DNA of 64,000 bases from Phylloscopus collybita (GCA_027886175.1 JAJNNQ010000003.1:26577501-26641500); one strand, 5' to 3'; counted from the first letter of the stretch, positions 34,706 through 49,738 are shown. The notes: generated from the sequence alone by a model not told the origin. Program-made: numbers and translations.

Positions 34706-37004
34706 AGGGTTTGTTAAGAGTGAGTGACCACAGTCAGCCTGAATGAAATGCTTTCTGGCAAGAGCAGAACTCACTGAAGGGAAAGGAACATGACACTGAA
34801 AGCCAGCACCAGTTCTCCAGCAGAGTTTAGGCTGGGAAGGAGGAAAGAAAGCATCATCTCTTGCCAGCAGTTTGACTGTTGAAGAACTGCTTTGAAAGTT
34901 CAGATAGAATAACTGTGGTGTTCCATGACAGCCACATCCTCTGAGTGAGTCTGCTGTCTTTTAAATAGCACATCTGCATGAACATCTCAGGATTTTATGT
35001 TCCACTCCTAGAGAGCTATCATTACCTTGAACCCAAGAGGGATGAAGTATCACAGGACAGTGTAAAAATAATCCCTAGGAGACAGAGACTTTCATGTTAA
35101 CCAGGTGCAGGACTGTGAAAGGAAGAGCCTGAATTTCCTCTGCCCTCTTTCACTTCTTCCATCTCTGTTGAAATCTCTGTGAGATGCCCCATCATCGCCC
35201 AAAATATCTGCACAGCAGGCACCCTCCTGCGTGCTCTGGTTCCTTAGATTTGGTACTTCAGTGCCTTGCCTGAATGCACTCCTGAAAATACACACCAAGA
35301 AGATGAGAGAAAACAAGAACAACAAAGCCACAGCCAGCATGCTCAGCAGAGGTGCAGACTGAAGTGTGCGAGGCAAAGACCTGCCTGGACATCCTCAGTT
35401 TTGACTTCTTTGGGAGGGTGACTCTGAACAATTCTTGTGTTCAGACACCTGGCCTGTCACACCCAGAACTGCTGCAGATCACGTCAGATGGAAGGAACCT
35501 GCCAACCCCCCAGCAACATGTGACATCCTATCAAACCCATAACTCAGTTAATACCAAACAAAAGCTCAGTGTTGCATGGCTGATGAAGAGTTTGCAGCCA
35601 GAGACAGAACCACTCCTGTTTACAGCATCAGCACAAATTACACAAATTCAAGCAAGCTTGGAGTCAACAACTGGCAGTATTGGTCTAACCTTGCTATGTA
35701 AGAATCCTCTGCTTCGCAGCCCAAATGAAATGAAAGCCAAAGCAAGCAAATTAAACTACATCCAGTAATTGCCACACTCCTGTTCAGAAGGTCCTGGGGA
35801 CAAGGGAATGAAGGTGACATCTATGATGATGTTCAGTGATGTTGTTTCCCTGAAAACTGGCATGTGACCTGGAGGAGAGCTGCCCATTGATGCAAAGAGG
35901 CTCATGTGAGGTCAAGTGGAGTCCAGCACATTTAGAAGTCAATAGTGGCAATGAAAAATATACTTGGATTAGGTGTAATGCAGCTGATTACATATTATAT
36001 TCACACAGCTGAAACAACCTCCCTATACTGCTTGACACCTTTCTGGCCAGGAATGAGGGCAACCCAAACCAGAAGCAGATGTCCCAGTTCACCAGTAAAT
36101 GCCCAAATTACACCACAATCTTTCTCCATCCCCCCTCTCTTTGGAGCCTAGGCATAGCAAATCCAGCTGACTTCATGCACAGAGCATCCTTCAATGGCAG
36201 CTTCCATTCCCCTGTGGTTTTATCTTCAAGGCCTACCAAACTGTATCCCTGCCCACCAGCCACCCCTGTTCCTGGGAATGTGTATTCTCCTTCCATCCCA
36301 CACAGGAGAAACCATCAGCTGGCAGATGACGTGGACAGAGCTGGTGCCTGTTCTGCCAGCAAAGATGCTGGTCTGTAGAGCAGTTAAAAGTCTTGTCATT
36401 GCCCAGAGGCAATATTTTCAGGTTGATATTTCAGCTGGAGTGCCATGAACATATATCCCTCTCATGCTTTTGCAAAACACCCAACACAGCTGCATCAACA
36501 GCTGCACAGTTGGTCGTGCCAAGGGCAGGCAAAGCAGTTTCAGTACTGGAGGGTGGGACACCAGAACACTCTCCTGAATGTTCCAAGCATGACTGGGGTT
36601 ACTCTTTGGGGTACTGCCACCAATTTGCTTCTAAGAAATAGGCTGCTGTATGTTGTGGCTCCCCATTTATAGTGAGATTTGTCTTGGTGTAGTCCTGGGG
36701 TGCACATGTTGACCCTGCTCTGCCTTCGTGGTAAACCTGCAGTGCTCTGTGTGAGACAGAAAGTTGGCAGTCTCATCTTTAATCACTTGTGGGTTTGATT
36801 TCATCAGCAGCACTTTTCCAGATTTTTATTTATGCCTTATAAAATTTTCCAGAAAGCAGAAAATCTGTTCAGTCAGGTCACATTGTGAAGGATATGCCAG
36901 TTTGTCCCTCCACGAGTCATCATGACATACACCCCCTTGTCCCATCCTGCTCTGCCAAGAGGAACTTAAAACTCTCTTGATTTAAGGAACTAAAATATAC
37001 ATAG

Positions 37005-37040
37005 GAATTAAATATATATAATAAATATATATATTTTTAA
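37005..37040. repeat. AT-rich microsatellite
   Basis: Imperfect TATAT/AAATATATA run. Confidence 0.75.
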
Positions 37041-40000
37041 ATAGGAATTTAAAAATCTCCTACTACCAATATTGTCCAAGTGGAAAAGATAACACACTGT
37101 GGGACTCTTGAAAACACACAGCCAACTCTTTTATAGTGATAAAAAAGAAAGATCCATACTCTTACGAGCTGCTCTCCTGCTCTGTGCCCTCGTGCCTGCT
37201 GACCCATCCTTCCCAGACCTCAGTGAGACACCCCCTAATGTGCTGCTGTATGAACCCATGAAAATCTCCCACCCAGCAGCATCTCAGGTGGATCCCTGGA
37301 TGAACATACCACACTATTCATGAGCTGAAAGCACTGTATGGGTTAAAATTCCTTCTCTTCTGGGTCAAGAGAGACACTGCAGTGCCCCACAAGCTATCCA
37401 CAGAGTATCCAGGATGCAGACATGACCCTGGCACAGCACATGGCTGCAGGTTTGCATGATGACACAAGAAGGGGAGCAGTCCATGTGGATGCCTGGGATG
37501 AATATCTTGAATTGGCTCTAACTCCTCTAAAACATCACTTTCCACAGTGAAGGATGGGCCTAAGAGACAAGACTTCAGAAGGTGAGAAGCAATAGCATGG
37601 GGTTTTTTTTTTAAAGCATCTCTATCCTAAGTTCAATGTTTGGGCATAAACTTCATGTGTTTTCCAGGACAACATTTCAAGGAAAAAAGATGAATAAAAC
37701 CTGTACTCCAAAGTCTCATCTTACTATTCACATAAAGATTTTAAAAGGACAACAGGCAGGGCAACAGCACCTTTAAACAATCCTATTTGTAAGAATTCCT
37801 ATTTGATGAGCAATGCAGCCTGCAGGTTACTATGGCAGCCAGATCCATCACCTAGGTGACCAAGCACCAGTGATACCAACAGTAACCTATCCCTACACAC
37901 AACCTCACACTGTGCACATTATCAGCCTCCCATTTCTTGGAAGTTTCTCTTCATACCAACAGATGGACAGTAACAGAGCATATGGACAGCCTCCAGGAGG
38001 GGTGAGCTCTCCTCACAGCACCAGCCTGCCTTGCTAAGGAGGATTCTTTCCGACAGCACCACCTGTGGAAGTGCTGGGCACTTGAGGCAACCAACACGTG
38101 TAACCTGATTTACCACCAGAATAATAAGGAGCAACTTGCCTGAAAGCTCTTTGGAAAAGCTTCTGGATGGCCAAAGAGTCCACTTAACATAGCAGAGGGT
38201 CTGAAGCATAAATCCACACAAAACAGAGAAGGTCTTGAGGCATTGGCAAGGTCTTCCCCCCAGGAACCATTATTTCTGGGAAGCCAAACTTTCAACAAGG
38301 AACACCAAATCCAGTAAACTCCCAAATCAATACCTTACCTATTCCATGGGAATGATCTGTTCCAAGTAAGGCCAAACAAGATGCTTCTCTAATGATTCAC
38401 TGATGCTGTTTAACTCTGGGTGTCTGAGGAACACTCCTGAGTACAGACGTGTTTGTTTACAACCAAGCAACACATCGCTCTGATTACAGGGCCAGATTCA
38501 ACTCCAGACTCCTGGAAAATACTGATTTTTTTGTAACAATGTTACATAATTGGTAGCTCCTGTAGTCTAAAGGGATTTAGGTTGCTTGGGAAATTAAATG
38601 GAATGTAGATTTTTCCCCCTTTTGTTAAAGGCTGCCTTTATATCCCATCGAGAAATTAACTGAGACAGAAATCTCTTTTCCTGCACTTTGATAAATAGGG
38701 ATGACTCATTATTTCCCCATTTTGCCTTAAATATCCTGCCATCCTAGTGGTTTGCTTTGTTCAGCTATTCTCTCAGCTTCACACAGCACCTGCTGTGATG
38801 ACACAGGAAGTCCTCTGTGGTTCTGCTGCCCCTTCAGCACATCCCCTTATCAACAGAGCACTCTGACCTTTGCACAGCCCTCACTTCACTGACCCAGCAG
38901 ACACTGCAACCCCCCAAGACAGCCTTGCTTTGATCACCACTTCCTAGACAGCAGGAGATTACTTTATCTTGTCAGAGCCAAAAAGCATGTCATACCTGTC
39001 CAAGCCTTTACCCTCACTGAAGCACACTCAGATTTGGGGCTGCAGTTTAAATTTTCAAAGCAGACTGAGCTGTTACAGCTTCATTGACACTTCTGGACGT
39101 GGGGAAACTCCTTCAATCAAATTTATTAGTTTGAAACCTGTTTGCCTCCTTGTCTTTGACCCACCTTTCCCTGCCTGTTGCCCCCTGTTCCTTGTGCTCA
39201 GTAAAGACAGTGATGTCTTTTACCTGCTTGTCCATGCACAGGTTGAGTAAAGACCATTAGAAGCCATACCCTTTGTAATCCTGGAGAACAAAAGAATAAC
39301 TGTCTTCCTGATAAAGCCAGTTTTCCTCTCTGTCTCTCACTGGCTGATGATGGGATAACATCAGCAAAAGAAAACAAGATCAAAGTCATAGTGCTGGATC
39401 TGAGAAGATAAAAGAAAAATTCAGAAAGAAAGGAACCTTGGGCAGGTGAGAGAAACAAACACATTTCTGCAGCAAAGGATTATTTTACACTGAGGGCAGA
39501 AGATTCTAGGAAAAAACAGGGCCTCTCTGTTCTAGGGAAGACATCTACAGGGGCCTGGGAGATTCCACCTCAACACAGAGAACACTTGAGCAGTGGAAAA
39601 CAAAAAACCAGGAGCATGGAAATGAATAAATGTTTCATTGTTAGCTGAGAACTGTACATTCTTTGTTGCTGACGAATGCAGCTTGAATTTTGCAGTGCTT
39701 TTTTTATCTGCTTGTTCCCCTCAGGAAAACGCCCCTCAGAGGTGATCCAGGAGTGCCCAAGGGCCCCCACCCTGTCCCTGGAGAGGCTGGAGCTGCCTGG
39801 GGGGCTGAGGTTCAGCCCCAGCACAAGAGCCAAAGCAGACTCTGTGTGAGGAGGACACACCTGCCTTGATTTGCTGGTGGGCTGGGGAACAGTGTGACTT
39901 GGGAACTTTCAGAGGGACTAGCAAGGTGAACAGCAGGGTGCAGCCAACTGCTCAAGAAGCTCTCCATGTTTTTTGTCTGTGAATTGTATGAAATCATGTT

Positions 40001-42463
40001 TATTTATTTCATATCCCTAACAGTTCTCTTCAGAGGATCAGATATCCAAGGTCAGCATGCCTTTCAGGACAGCTGGGTACCTTTAATGAATAACTGCACT
40101 TTAACCAGTGAATTTATTTAAAATGCATCTCTACACTGCAGAAAATATCCAGCCCTTGTGACATTATGCAATAGTGCACTCAGTGTAGAGATACAAGATA
40201 AACAAGAAACACTCTGAGCTTGCCTATCATCCTGCATGACTTAACTTCCTATTACTTTTTGCCTTTTTTCTTTCTCAATTCCTCTTTATACTTATATCTT
40301 TAGGAAAGACAACAGGCTAAGTGAACACTGCAGCACTGCCAACAGCTGCTCAGGTGGAAATGTTGCCATTATGAGGTTGCAAACCTGCTCAAACAAAACT
40401 TCCTTCATGAAACATCTCCTTGGGTCTTTCCTGCAGGAGCAATGCAATGCTCAGTGTTTCCAACTCCATGCCTCTGAGAAACCAAATGTGCCCTAAATGC
40501 TCTAATCCCATTTTGACTTTCATTTTTATCACTCTCAAAACAAAGGCTGCAACAGGAAAAGGCAGGAGGATTTTGTCTGTTGGTGCAAAGAGCAGCTCAA
40601 GACAGCACCTGAGAGGTAGGAATGTAAAGCTTTGTATTTTATATAATGACAAACAAGAGAAACAGTATTCATCTGTTTCTTTGTGGGGAAGGCTCACAGT
40701 AGAGAAAACCCAAAAAAACAGGAGAGAACTGCTTGAAGAGATCATGAAAGGAGACCTTCAAAGGAAGGGGGCAAAGAACCTTTGGATTACTTTTTTCCTT
40801 CCCTTTTTATAATGCATAGAGGACATGAAAGAGGTTTTTCAGTAGTTCTTATTCTAAAAGGATTTTTTTTTTTTGGTTCCTGCTTCTCTTGTACATTAAA
40901 AATTCAAGTCTTGCCTTGAATAGAAGGCTCTGAGGCAAACAGCATCAAAGACATGCACAAGTCAGGATCAAGTACATTGGAAAGGACATTTGGGTAGTGC
41001 CCATCTTGCACTGGATTCTTAAGGTTGCAGATAAAAGTCAACAAATTCGAAGATTCAAAAACCAACCCAAATTTAGTTCAGCTGCAACAAAGACTTTTAG
41101 AGTAGTAAAAAATTAACATCTTTAAATTACTAATGGTTTAACTTAAAAAAAAAAATACATGCCCCCAACTATTCATGGTTGTGTTTGGGCAGAAAAAACC
41201 TGCCTTCATACTCAAAGTGAAATTAGTGATAAATAAAATGCCTTTTCATTGCCTTTGTGTCATGGTGAATAGGCTCTAAGTTACCTTTTGAAACAGATTT
41301 GTACCCCACACCCTTTTTCTGCTGAAGGGAAAATACTTTCTCAGCCAGCTGGTCTCTCTTCTGAGTAGGAAAGCAGCAGCAGAGCTGTTGGAGAAGGACT
41401 GGAGACTATTTCTTGTGCAGCAACAGAGCAGACTTCAAGTCTGTTGTGCCTACAAAATGCCAGATAATTTTCTCCACTGCTTGTAAGAGCAGGAAACCTC
41501 TCAGGCCGTAAAGCATCTTCTTGCAACACGAACCCACTGGGTTGGAAGTCAGCAGGAGGAAGCAGAGGTGGTGCATCTGATGACATTTCCCCAGTTTCTT
41601 TCTCAGGGTAGATCTGAGCTTTCAAAACTGAAGTGTTACTGTAACACTTTTCCCCTGTTCTGCATATGTGGTTTTGGTGGATTGCCGACTGAATATTGAG
41701 TTAGGGATGCTGAGAGCCTGCTCGTGTTCTCAAATTCCTGTGGCTGTGTTGCCCTAGTCAGAATTAAATGATACATTACACCCTGAGTCACCCTCTGCTA
41801 ATGCCTGCTAGATGTTTTCTGGCATCAAGGTTTAGAATTGGAGCTCATTGGAAATTTTCCATAGGGGAGATTTTCTGTTTCTGAGAAAATAGGAATTTTC
41901 CATGAGGGAAAAAAAGGTTGTTTCTGCCAAAAAAAAAAATTTTAAATGGTTTGTTTGTAAAGAGGATCAACAGATAGTATTTCATTTTGAATTGACTTGG
42001 ACTAACCAAACTGCACAATGCCCCAGATGATCCACATGAATTCTGGATACCTTCTGATGGAGACAGTCCAGCCAGAGCCCAGCCCCAGACCAAGTGGGGG
42101 CTGTGATGACAATTTTCAGATGGCCCAGTGTGAGTGCTCACCCCTGACAGCCACGAGTGTCACACGTGCCTGCTGGGCAGGGCAGGGCAGGGCTGGGGGT
42201 CAGCAATGCCCCAGTTACACAGCAGGGTGACAGCAGCCCCATGCAGGGATCTCCAGCAGCAGGACACAGACCCAGACAGGTTTCCCAGTGAGGGAGGATG
42301 CCCTTCCCAATAATCCCCAGATGCTTTCTGAGCTAGCATTTCCACCTCCACATCCTCTCCTCTCTGCTGGCACCGCTTCCTCCGCTTTCCCATCCCTATC
42401 CCCTATCAGCTCCCATTCTCCTTTCCTCACCCCCTATCCCCAGTGCCACCCCACACTAACACA

Positions 42464-42481
42464 GCTGCTGCTGCTGCTGCC
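42464..42481. repeat. (GCT)n trinucleotide run
   Basis: Five to six GCT units within a short C/T-rich region; no coding context. Confidence 0.8.
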
Positions 42482-45400
42482 CTCAGCAGCTCCACTGGCA
42501 CTGCCACTGGCACTCACTGGGGCTGCCTTCCCCTCCCCATCCTGCCTCCCTGGCTGCCCTCACCCCACAGAGGCACAAACTCTGCCACTCACACACGTAG
42601 AGCTCCATGCTGCTTCCCACCAGGAACACAAATGGGAGACAAATCCATCGATGCTCTCCAGTCCATTGCCCTTTCAGCAGAAGTTTCTCCTACAGCTGAA
42701 AATGCTCCCAAAGCTTGGTTTGCATTTAGGCTTCTTTTTGTTCTAAAAACAAAACCACACAACCTCTCATACTTGTCCATAAGGAGGCCCCTCCTCTGAC
42801 CTCCCAGCACTCATCAGGAATGCCCTGAGATCTGGAGTGTCTGGACTGTCAAGCCAGCAGGAATTTTTTTTTTTTCCTGGTTCAGTGGGCTCTGGCTCAG
42901 GCCACAATATGCTGATAAACACCAAGGAAATCAGATCCCAAACCTGACACTGATGTCATCACGAACAACCAGTGCATGGCCTGGACCTGGTTCTGTGACT
43001 TTGCTGCTGTAGGGGCAAAAAGGAATGGAAAACTGCCCACTTTGGAGCCTTCTCTGAAGTGTGGAGAACCTCAGATCAGAGCTACCAGTACTCTGTCTGG
43101 GTAGAGACCTTCTCACTCACCTTCTGCCCCCAGAAGTTACAGGCCACACAGTAAGATAAGGACATTCAAATTAATATATTCTGGCTGTCACTGGACTTTT
43201 GTCCCTTGATCTATGAACTTCTTTCTTTATTCCCCTCCCAATAAGGCAAAACCTCTCTGAACCATGAATGTAACCCTGCAGACACTGCAGGCCTCTCAGA
43301 AGCAGATCACACCTGTCCAGAAGTCCAGCAGCTACAGGAAGGACCTGAAGGAAGCAGAGCTTTCTGGGCAGCACTTTATTTCCAGCAGCCTTCAGACAGC
43401 TCTAAGCTGTGCCAGAGGGTAAGGCTGGAGAGGTGTGGGTATGTTGGACCAGTTTCTATCAAGCAGCAGTGACACAGCTGGCACTCTCCAGTGCTCTCCA
43501 GGAGAGGCTGCAGGCCAGTCCTGGGAACAGCTTTTGTGTCAGGCCATGGAGCCACTCTTTGGGTAACTTTTGGAGCTCATTTGTCCCTCTGTTGTACCAA
43601 CTCAAATGCTGTGGGATTTGCAATTGCCTTTTCTCTCCCTGAGAGTGCTGATCCATCAGGCACACAGCACTGCAGGGGAGCAGTGTCTGGCTGCTGCACT
43701 GGTGCTGCAGGGACACTGCAAGGGTCAGTCTCAACAGGGGCAGAGGTCACTCTGAGCTGTCACTCCTGGTGGCAGCAGCCAGACATTGTAGAGTGTCTGT
43801 AGCAGAAGTCTTTTAGAACTAATGGACTGAGAGAACAGGAACCAAAGATCTGATCTCTGCTGCATGCAGTGTCTGACCCTGCCAGCCAGCCTGAGATCAG
43901 GGGGAGACTGTCCCAGCCAGCCACCTACAGCCCAGGAGGGACAGGACAGACTGCAAATCTCACTGACAGAGCCCATCCCTGCCACCAGAAACCCAAAGCA
44001 GAGTGTTCACACACACAGGGCAGCATTTTGAAAGCAGAGGTTCCTAAAGCACTGGCTGCTTTATAAATCTGTTATCAGCTGCAGGTACTGAGTGCCCCAC
44101 ACAGCTGTGTGGGGGTGTTGAGAGCACCTGGCTGCCCAACACTGTCTGGCCACCAACCACACTCCAAACCTATGGCCTCTCCAAGCCAGGGTCACTGTGG
44201 TCAGACTGTGCTGCTGCTGCTCCCATCCCACTCCACACCCCCAGCAACATCCTCATGTGCCAGACAGTGCTGAGCCCCGTACACACAATACCTGGGATCC
44301 ACCCTCACTGTGTCCTCTGTTCTCTGGTAATACACAAGCAGTGTTTCCTAAAGGCAATCATGTCACCTGCAACAATGGATGATAAACTCTTTACACCCAG
44401 AATAAAAATGATCAGACAACTGACTGCACTTCTTACGTGCAATTACAGAATAGTTCCCCAAGAATACAAAGAGCCCCTTGAAAAATGAGCTGAAAAGGCA
44501 ACTGGCAGAAATCAGAAGGGAAGGGCAAGAGTGAAAGACATGATTTGCCAAGAGGATTGGGATTTTGTAAGTGTAGAATCAGACTGAGTAAGAGAGATTA
44601 ACTAATAAAAAAGAGAGATTTTTAATAAAAACCAGAAGTGCAGAAAATATCCTTTATGGCCTTGGAAGTTCAGAAGCAAGGAGGGGGAGCAGCGAAAGAG
44701 ATAAAGAAGATTTAAACCATCTTACATCCCCACAGCTCGTGAGGCTGAGCACACACAGTTACCTGGGTCAAGGAGAGGGAACACAAAGCTGCTGTTCACT
44801 GCTCTGCTGTGTCACCAGCAGCTCTGCTGCAGAACTGCTTCTCTTCTGAACCCGTGCCTCACTGCCCTATCCTGCTCCTGGCTCTTTTTCCTGGAGTTTT
44901 AAGCTAATCTGTGGGATGAGGTCAAGAGCCATCAGGTCAGCCAGGAGCCTGCAGAAAGCTGCCTGCAAGGCAGCTGGAGCAGCAGCAGAGCCAACATTCT
45001 CCTCCTGGGAGCTGGCAGAGCCTCCCCAGCTGGTGAGAAGGACACAAAACCACAGGGCACACAATAATGTGGCACCTGGGCTCTTGCCTGCCTGACAGGT
45101 ATTTTTCAAAACTAGAGTTTACTGCTCATTGTGAGGAACCATCAGGCAACAGACCAAGGCAATCATTATCAATTCTGAGGTTTTGCACACCTATATTAGC
45201 AAAATAAGACTTTCTTTTTGAAACTGAGGTGTCTAAAATTGGCAATAACTCACTGCAGGCATGAATTTATTCTACTTGAATTTTCCCATATGAACGTCAC
45301 CCCAGAGCACCCCACAAACATGACACCACCTGTGCACTGCAGTCATGGGTTACTAATTACCAACCTGCCATGTACAGTCAAGGGAAATTTAATTTACACC

Positions 45401-47883
45401 AGTCAAGGCTGACAGAAGAAGCATTGCTCAGAAGAAACATTCAGCTAAAAGAAGTTAACTCCTAACTTAACACTCTCTGAAAAGGTTCTGCACAAAAATT
45501 TAAACTATCCCAGAGGTAGCTTTCAGGTTATTCTTGTATCAAAGATATAAAGAGAAAACCTTTTAAAATTACAAAGCAGCAGTAAGGAATGACTTGTGTA
45601 GTATTTTAATATTTTCATTTTTGTCACCATGTCTCTCCCCTTCCACCTGCAGGTTTCACCCAAACTTGGTGAACACACAAGAGAAATGTGAGAGTTGGCT
45701 TCCTGCTTCCCAAGTAACACCAAGGAGCAGGAACACTTTCAGCATCTGCCCATTGCAGCTTTTCCACACCTTGGTCCCTGTCAAGTGTCACACACAACAC
45801 AAAGAAATGACACCCACATGTTGAGATGTCCAAGGCAGAAAAGAGGAGGTTTATTTACAAACTTCAACATTTATAGAATTCCAGCAGTGACCGTGGATTG
45901 GAGGAAGAAAATCTTCCTCTTCAAGCACACTGGGCAACCCAACAGCCCATCAGCAGTCTCCTCCTTATGGGAAGAATGTAAACGTGGTTAGACGGTTACA
46001 ATAACAAAAGGTTGTTTATGTAAAATTGTTTCTGACTCCATTGCAAAAGGTAAACACAGAAGGCTAAAAATGGAACTTAAGAAAACTCCTTAAAGAGACA
46101 GAGGAGAACAGCAAAAACCCAGACAACAGTCCAGACCTGTTTTTTGTATTAGATAAAGCGAAGCCAAAATTCCAAGCCTGCCTGTATAGTGTGTAGCATA
46201 TTACATATAATACATTTGGATGGCCTAGACCCTAGTATGGCAAGAAAAATCACTTTTTACATGATGCAATAGGTATTTTCAAGCTATTCACAAGCTCCAG
46301 TGAACTCCCCTTACACATTTCCCTAAGTCTGTAACTAATCCTGCCATGTGTGCTTTATCTGTGCCTTTTTTTCTTTCTACAACACCCCTCTGATATGACT
46401 GAGAGCCAAGACTCAGCCCTAACCTGCAGCTCTGTGTGCTGCAAGGGCTCCTCAAACCTGCAGCGTGTGCAGCACCACCAGCTCCAGCCCAAAGGATTTC
46501 CCTGCTGCTCCAACAGCCTGAAGAAACATGAAAACCCTGCTCTGCCCACACACTGGGTTTGTGAAACTGTTCTCCTATTTCAAAACACAATTTCCAGGGA
46601 AAAGGAGTATTATTGTAAACCCTTAAATGCTGTTTTCATGTAATCTGGATATTAGCTGGCATGACCCAGCACTCTGTAATTCCAGAGATGGAGGGTGAGG
46701 AGATTCAGCAGCTGCAATCTGAAGTTTCACAGCCAGGTGAACCTTTGCACCTTTTAGTCTCTGCAGACTGTATTTCTCAATCTGTCTAGATGCCCAGAAG
46801 TCTGAATTACAGTCTGATTTCTCAAACTGACACTTCTTCTTTTAATTCCCTACAATCTGGAGATGCTGTTAAAGACCTGAGGCCAAAAGCTTGGCTGGCT
46901 CACACCTGCTGTTTTAAACACTGTTCAACACTGCATGCCTTATTTAGATGCCCTCAACCATAGTTACAAAGGCTTATTTATTAATGTTACAATATACAAC
47001 ATTCTTAAACTTGAAACAGATCTAAGAAACCTATACAGCTTTTATTTTTGTTTTATGCTCAAATAAATGCAAACCTAATCCTTCCTTCAAATCTCTGAAT
47101 AACACTAAGCATATTAAATTCAGCTCAACATCTTTTAATTGTAGAACCTTGTTAAGCAACATTCACATTTTTACTGCCCTAAATTTCTCCTTGCTGGGGT
47201 GTGAGGCACATTCCCAAAGGCTGCCACAAGAGGAAGAAAAAGCTCCTAATGGGATCCTCCACAACAGCTCAGTACATGGAATTTTCTAGGGAAGAAATGG
47301 AGAAACACCTACTGATGATTTAATTTCAGGCAAGGAGAACAGACAACTGCAGTCATTTATCTTGGTTTTTTTTTCCAAACATATCACTCCCACTAAAAAT
47401 AGATAAAGCATATCTAAATTGTATCTTTCTATTACTGCACACAGTTTATGTTCCTTCATTCCAAACATGCCCTCTTGATAAATTCTGCAGCTGGGAACAC
47501 CCAAGGCCAGTGTCACCCAGGTGGTATCACCTCCAGCCTCCCTTGGTGGACATAATCCTGCATGCTAGAATTATACAGCCCCACCACAACAAAGCTGGAA
47601 AAGTCTCCTGCAATGGGAAACCTTTAGCCTTAAGGGTCCCTTTATGGAAAGTGAGAGGGTCAGTTCTGGCCAGGGCATTTCTGTGCAAGGAAACAAAACA
47701 TCCTTACTTGTGCAAATCAGAATCTCCAGTAGGAGCCCTCTAAAAAGGAGCTTGCCTTTATTTTTTGCTGTGAACACAATACAGTCACCAAAAATCTGTG
47801 TTGGCTGTATAACTTGGGGTTTTGTGGTGGCATTTTTTAAACAGAGGTGCATCAACAGATATTTCAAAATAGGAAGCAGAACA

Positions 47884-48180
47884 CAGGATCACAGAACGGT
47901 CTGGGCTGGAAGGGACTTCAAAGATCATCTCACTCCAGCCCCCACATGGGCAGGGACACCTTCCATCAGTCCAGGTTGCTCAAGGCCCCATCCATGGATG
48001 GGACATCCACAGCTTCCCTGGGCAACCTGCTCCACTGCCTCACCACTCTTACAGTACAAAACTTCTTCCTGCTATCTAATCCAAGCCTGCCCTCTCTCAG
48101 TTTAAAGCTACTCCCCTTTGTCCTGTCACTCCACACTCTTGCAAGTAAGTCTCTCTCCATCATTCTTCTCTCATGAAAGA
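47884..48180 (-). mobile_element. CR1 LINE 3'-end fragment
   Basis: Starting at GATCACAGAACGGTCTGGGC, the plus strand is the reverse complement of the CR1 3' tail and ORF2 end. The minus frame encodes LDSRKKFCTVRVVRQWSRLP, typical of the CR1 C-terminus. It is moderately preserved and 5'-truncated. Confidence 0.9.
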
Positions 48181-49732
48181 GCAGATTTTCTTCAAAGAAT
48201 GCAATATATTGATGCACACCACTGCTCCCTCCTTTCAGCTTTTTTCCAGGTTGGGGTTTTTTGGGTGTTTTGACTTGCCTCTAGTCATGTGGGATTTAAA
48301 CTGGATCTGCCCTGGTACACTTGTAAATACAGATGATACATGTGAGAGACAACTCTTCACAAGTTCAGTGTGCTCAGATGAAGCTGAACACTGATTTAAA
48401 GAGGTGACATGTAAAAGAACAGGATAATGTTTTCCACGTGATGATATTAACCATCACCTTGAATTGCAGTGTGCTGGAAAGCTGAAAGAAACAGCACTTA
48501 AAACTGCCTGACAAAGGCCAAAATCTCTGGAGAAAGGAATACAGATGTATCATGAGAAACAGACACAAAGGTGACAGAGAATAAAGGCACTGCACCCAAA
48601 GGGATGGCACCAGTGAACAGCCATGGGAAGAAAAGCAGCACAGGACAGGGAAATAATTCAACACAGCAACCAGCACAAGGCTAAAACAAGGAGGGGAAAA
48701 GGGGGAAGAAGCAAAAGGAAAGCTGATGAAGTTGCCTGCTGGGAATGACCTGGAAGGCCATGAACAGAGGGAAACTTACTGAAAACAGCTTTGTCCACAA
48801 GCTGATCCCACGGCTCCAAGGACAGCTCCTGCTGGGGTTCCTGGAGGTGGCAGCTCAGGCAGGTCCTGCTGATCAGCTCTGTGGGGAAAGTAAATTTTAA
48901 CAAGTCAGGGCAACACCTCCTTGCATTTCATGTGCTTCCTCCCACCAGGGCTGTTTCAAACACCATGTCAAGGGCCCCGTTTGTCCACTCAATTAAAATT
49001 TGCCATTTATCTGACTACCAGTACAAATTATTCCTTCCCCCTGTAATCTGTGATCTTCCTGTCTGTGAGTTAGAGAAGTGCCACCACTTTCTAGAGGCTC
49101 AGAGAGGTGTGGTCTCTAGTGGGGGCTCTCAAAGTCCAAATATTCTTGTCTGCAAAGTAATTCCTGAAGGGCAACTTTTGGATCAGTTTTGTGGCTGAAC
49201 AAAACCATCTTGGAATCTGCATCAAAAGCTCCTGAATGTTGTTTAGCACATAACACTCTCCTGATGTTTGCCTCAGCTGGGGGGTTACCTGTGACAGCAG
49301 CTCCAGAGGCAGCAAGGAAACCTCAGTGACCAATTACAGACTCAGCTCCTGAAAATCAGAGAGAAGTGAAGGGACAAAAATTCATCAACCAACCCTACCA
49401 GGTCCTGTCTCCAGCCATGATGCAGGAAATAGCATCTCCTCTTTGCCTTTGGCCATGCCAAAAAGAAACAGAATCAGCAATGGTACTACAACGAGGCAAG
49501 GGAGGCTACCAACAATTAATTAAAACTGATTGCATCTTTAATACAGCACTTTGTTTTAATTCTTTAAAAAAACGTTTGTGCAAGCCAGGGTTTTTCGTGA
49601 TTTAAAATGATTTCATATTTAAAAGGGAGAAAGCTGAGCCACTCTAAGGCAATAAGGGAGACCTGATACACATCCACAAGAAACTGATCCTCCTCAGTAA
49701 CACAGTAAAGAACACACATTTTTCTTCAAAAT

Positions 49733-49738
49733 TTTATT
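49733..49738 (-). terminator. CAB39: Poly(A) signal AATAAA for CAB39 (distal)
   Basis: A minus-strand AATAAA is followed by a GT-rich element (ATGTGTGTTCTTTACTGTG) about 15-30 bases downstream in transcript sense, a standard cleavage context. Confidence 0.75.

Larger units (their letters stand above)
29140..49715. other. Intergenic region between CAB39 and ITM2C
   Basis: About 20.5 kb lie between the CAB39 poly(A) signal and the ITM2C promoter. I recognise only two CR1 pieces (34425-34705 and 47884-48180), a T15A10 tract (32723-32747), an AT-rich microsatellite (37005-37040) and a GCT run (42464-42481). Short open frames exist but carry no recognisable domain; one, minus 35376-35092, contains a hydrophobic segment. 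Confidence 0.75.

Noticed and set aside
37813..38037. 74-codon plus-strand frame rich in Pro, Gln and Tyr
   Set aside because: Low-complexity composition, no start context or exon borders, and no family resemblance.
41341..41625. 94-codon minus-strand frame in the intergenic region
   Set aside because: It has protein-like composition but no recognised motif, splice pairing or synteny support.
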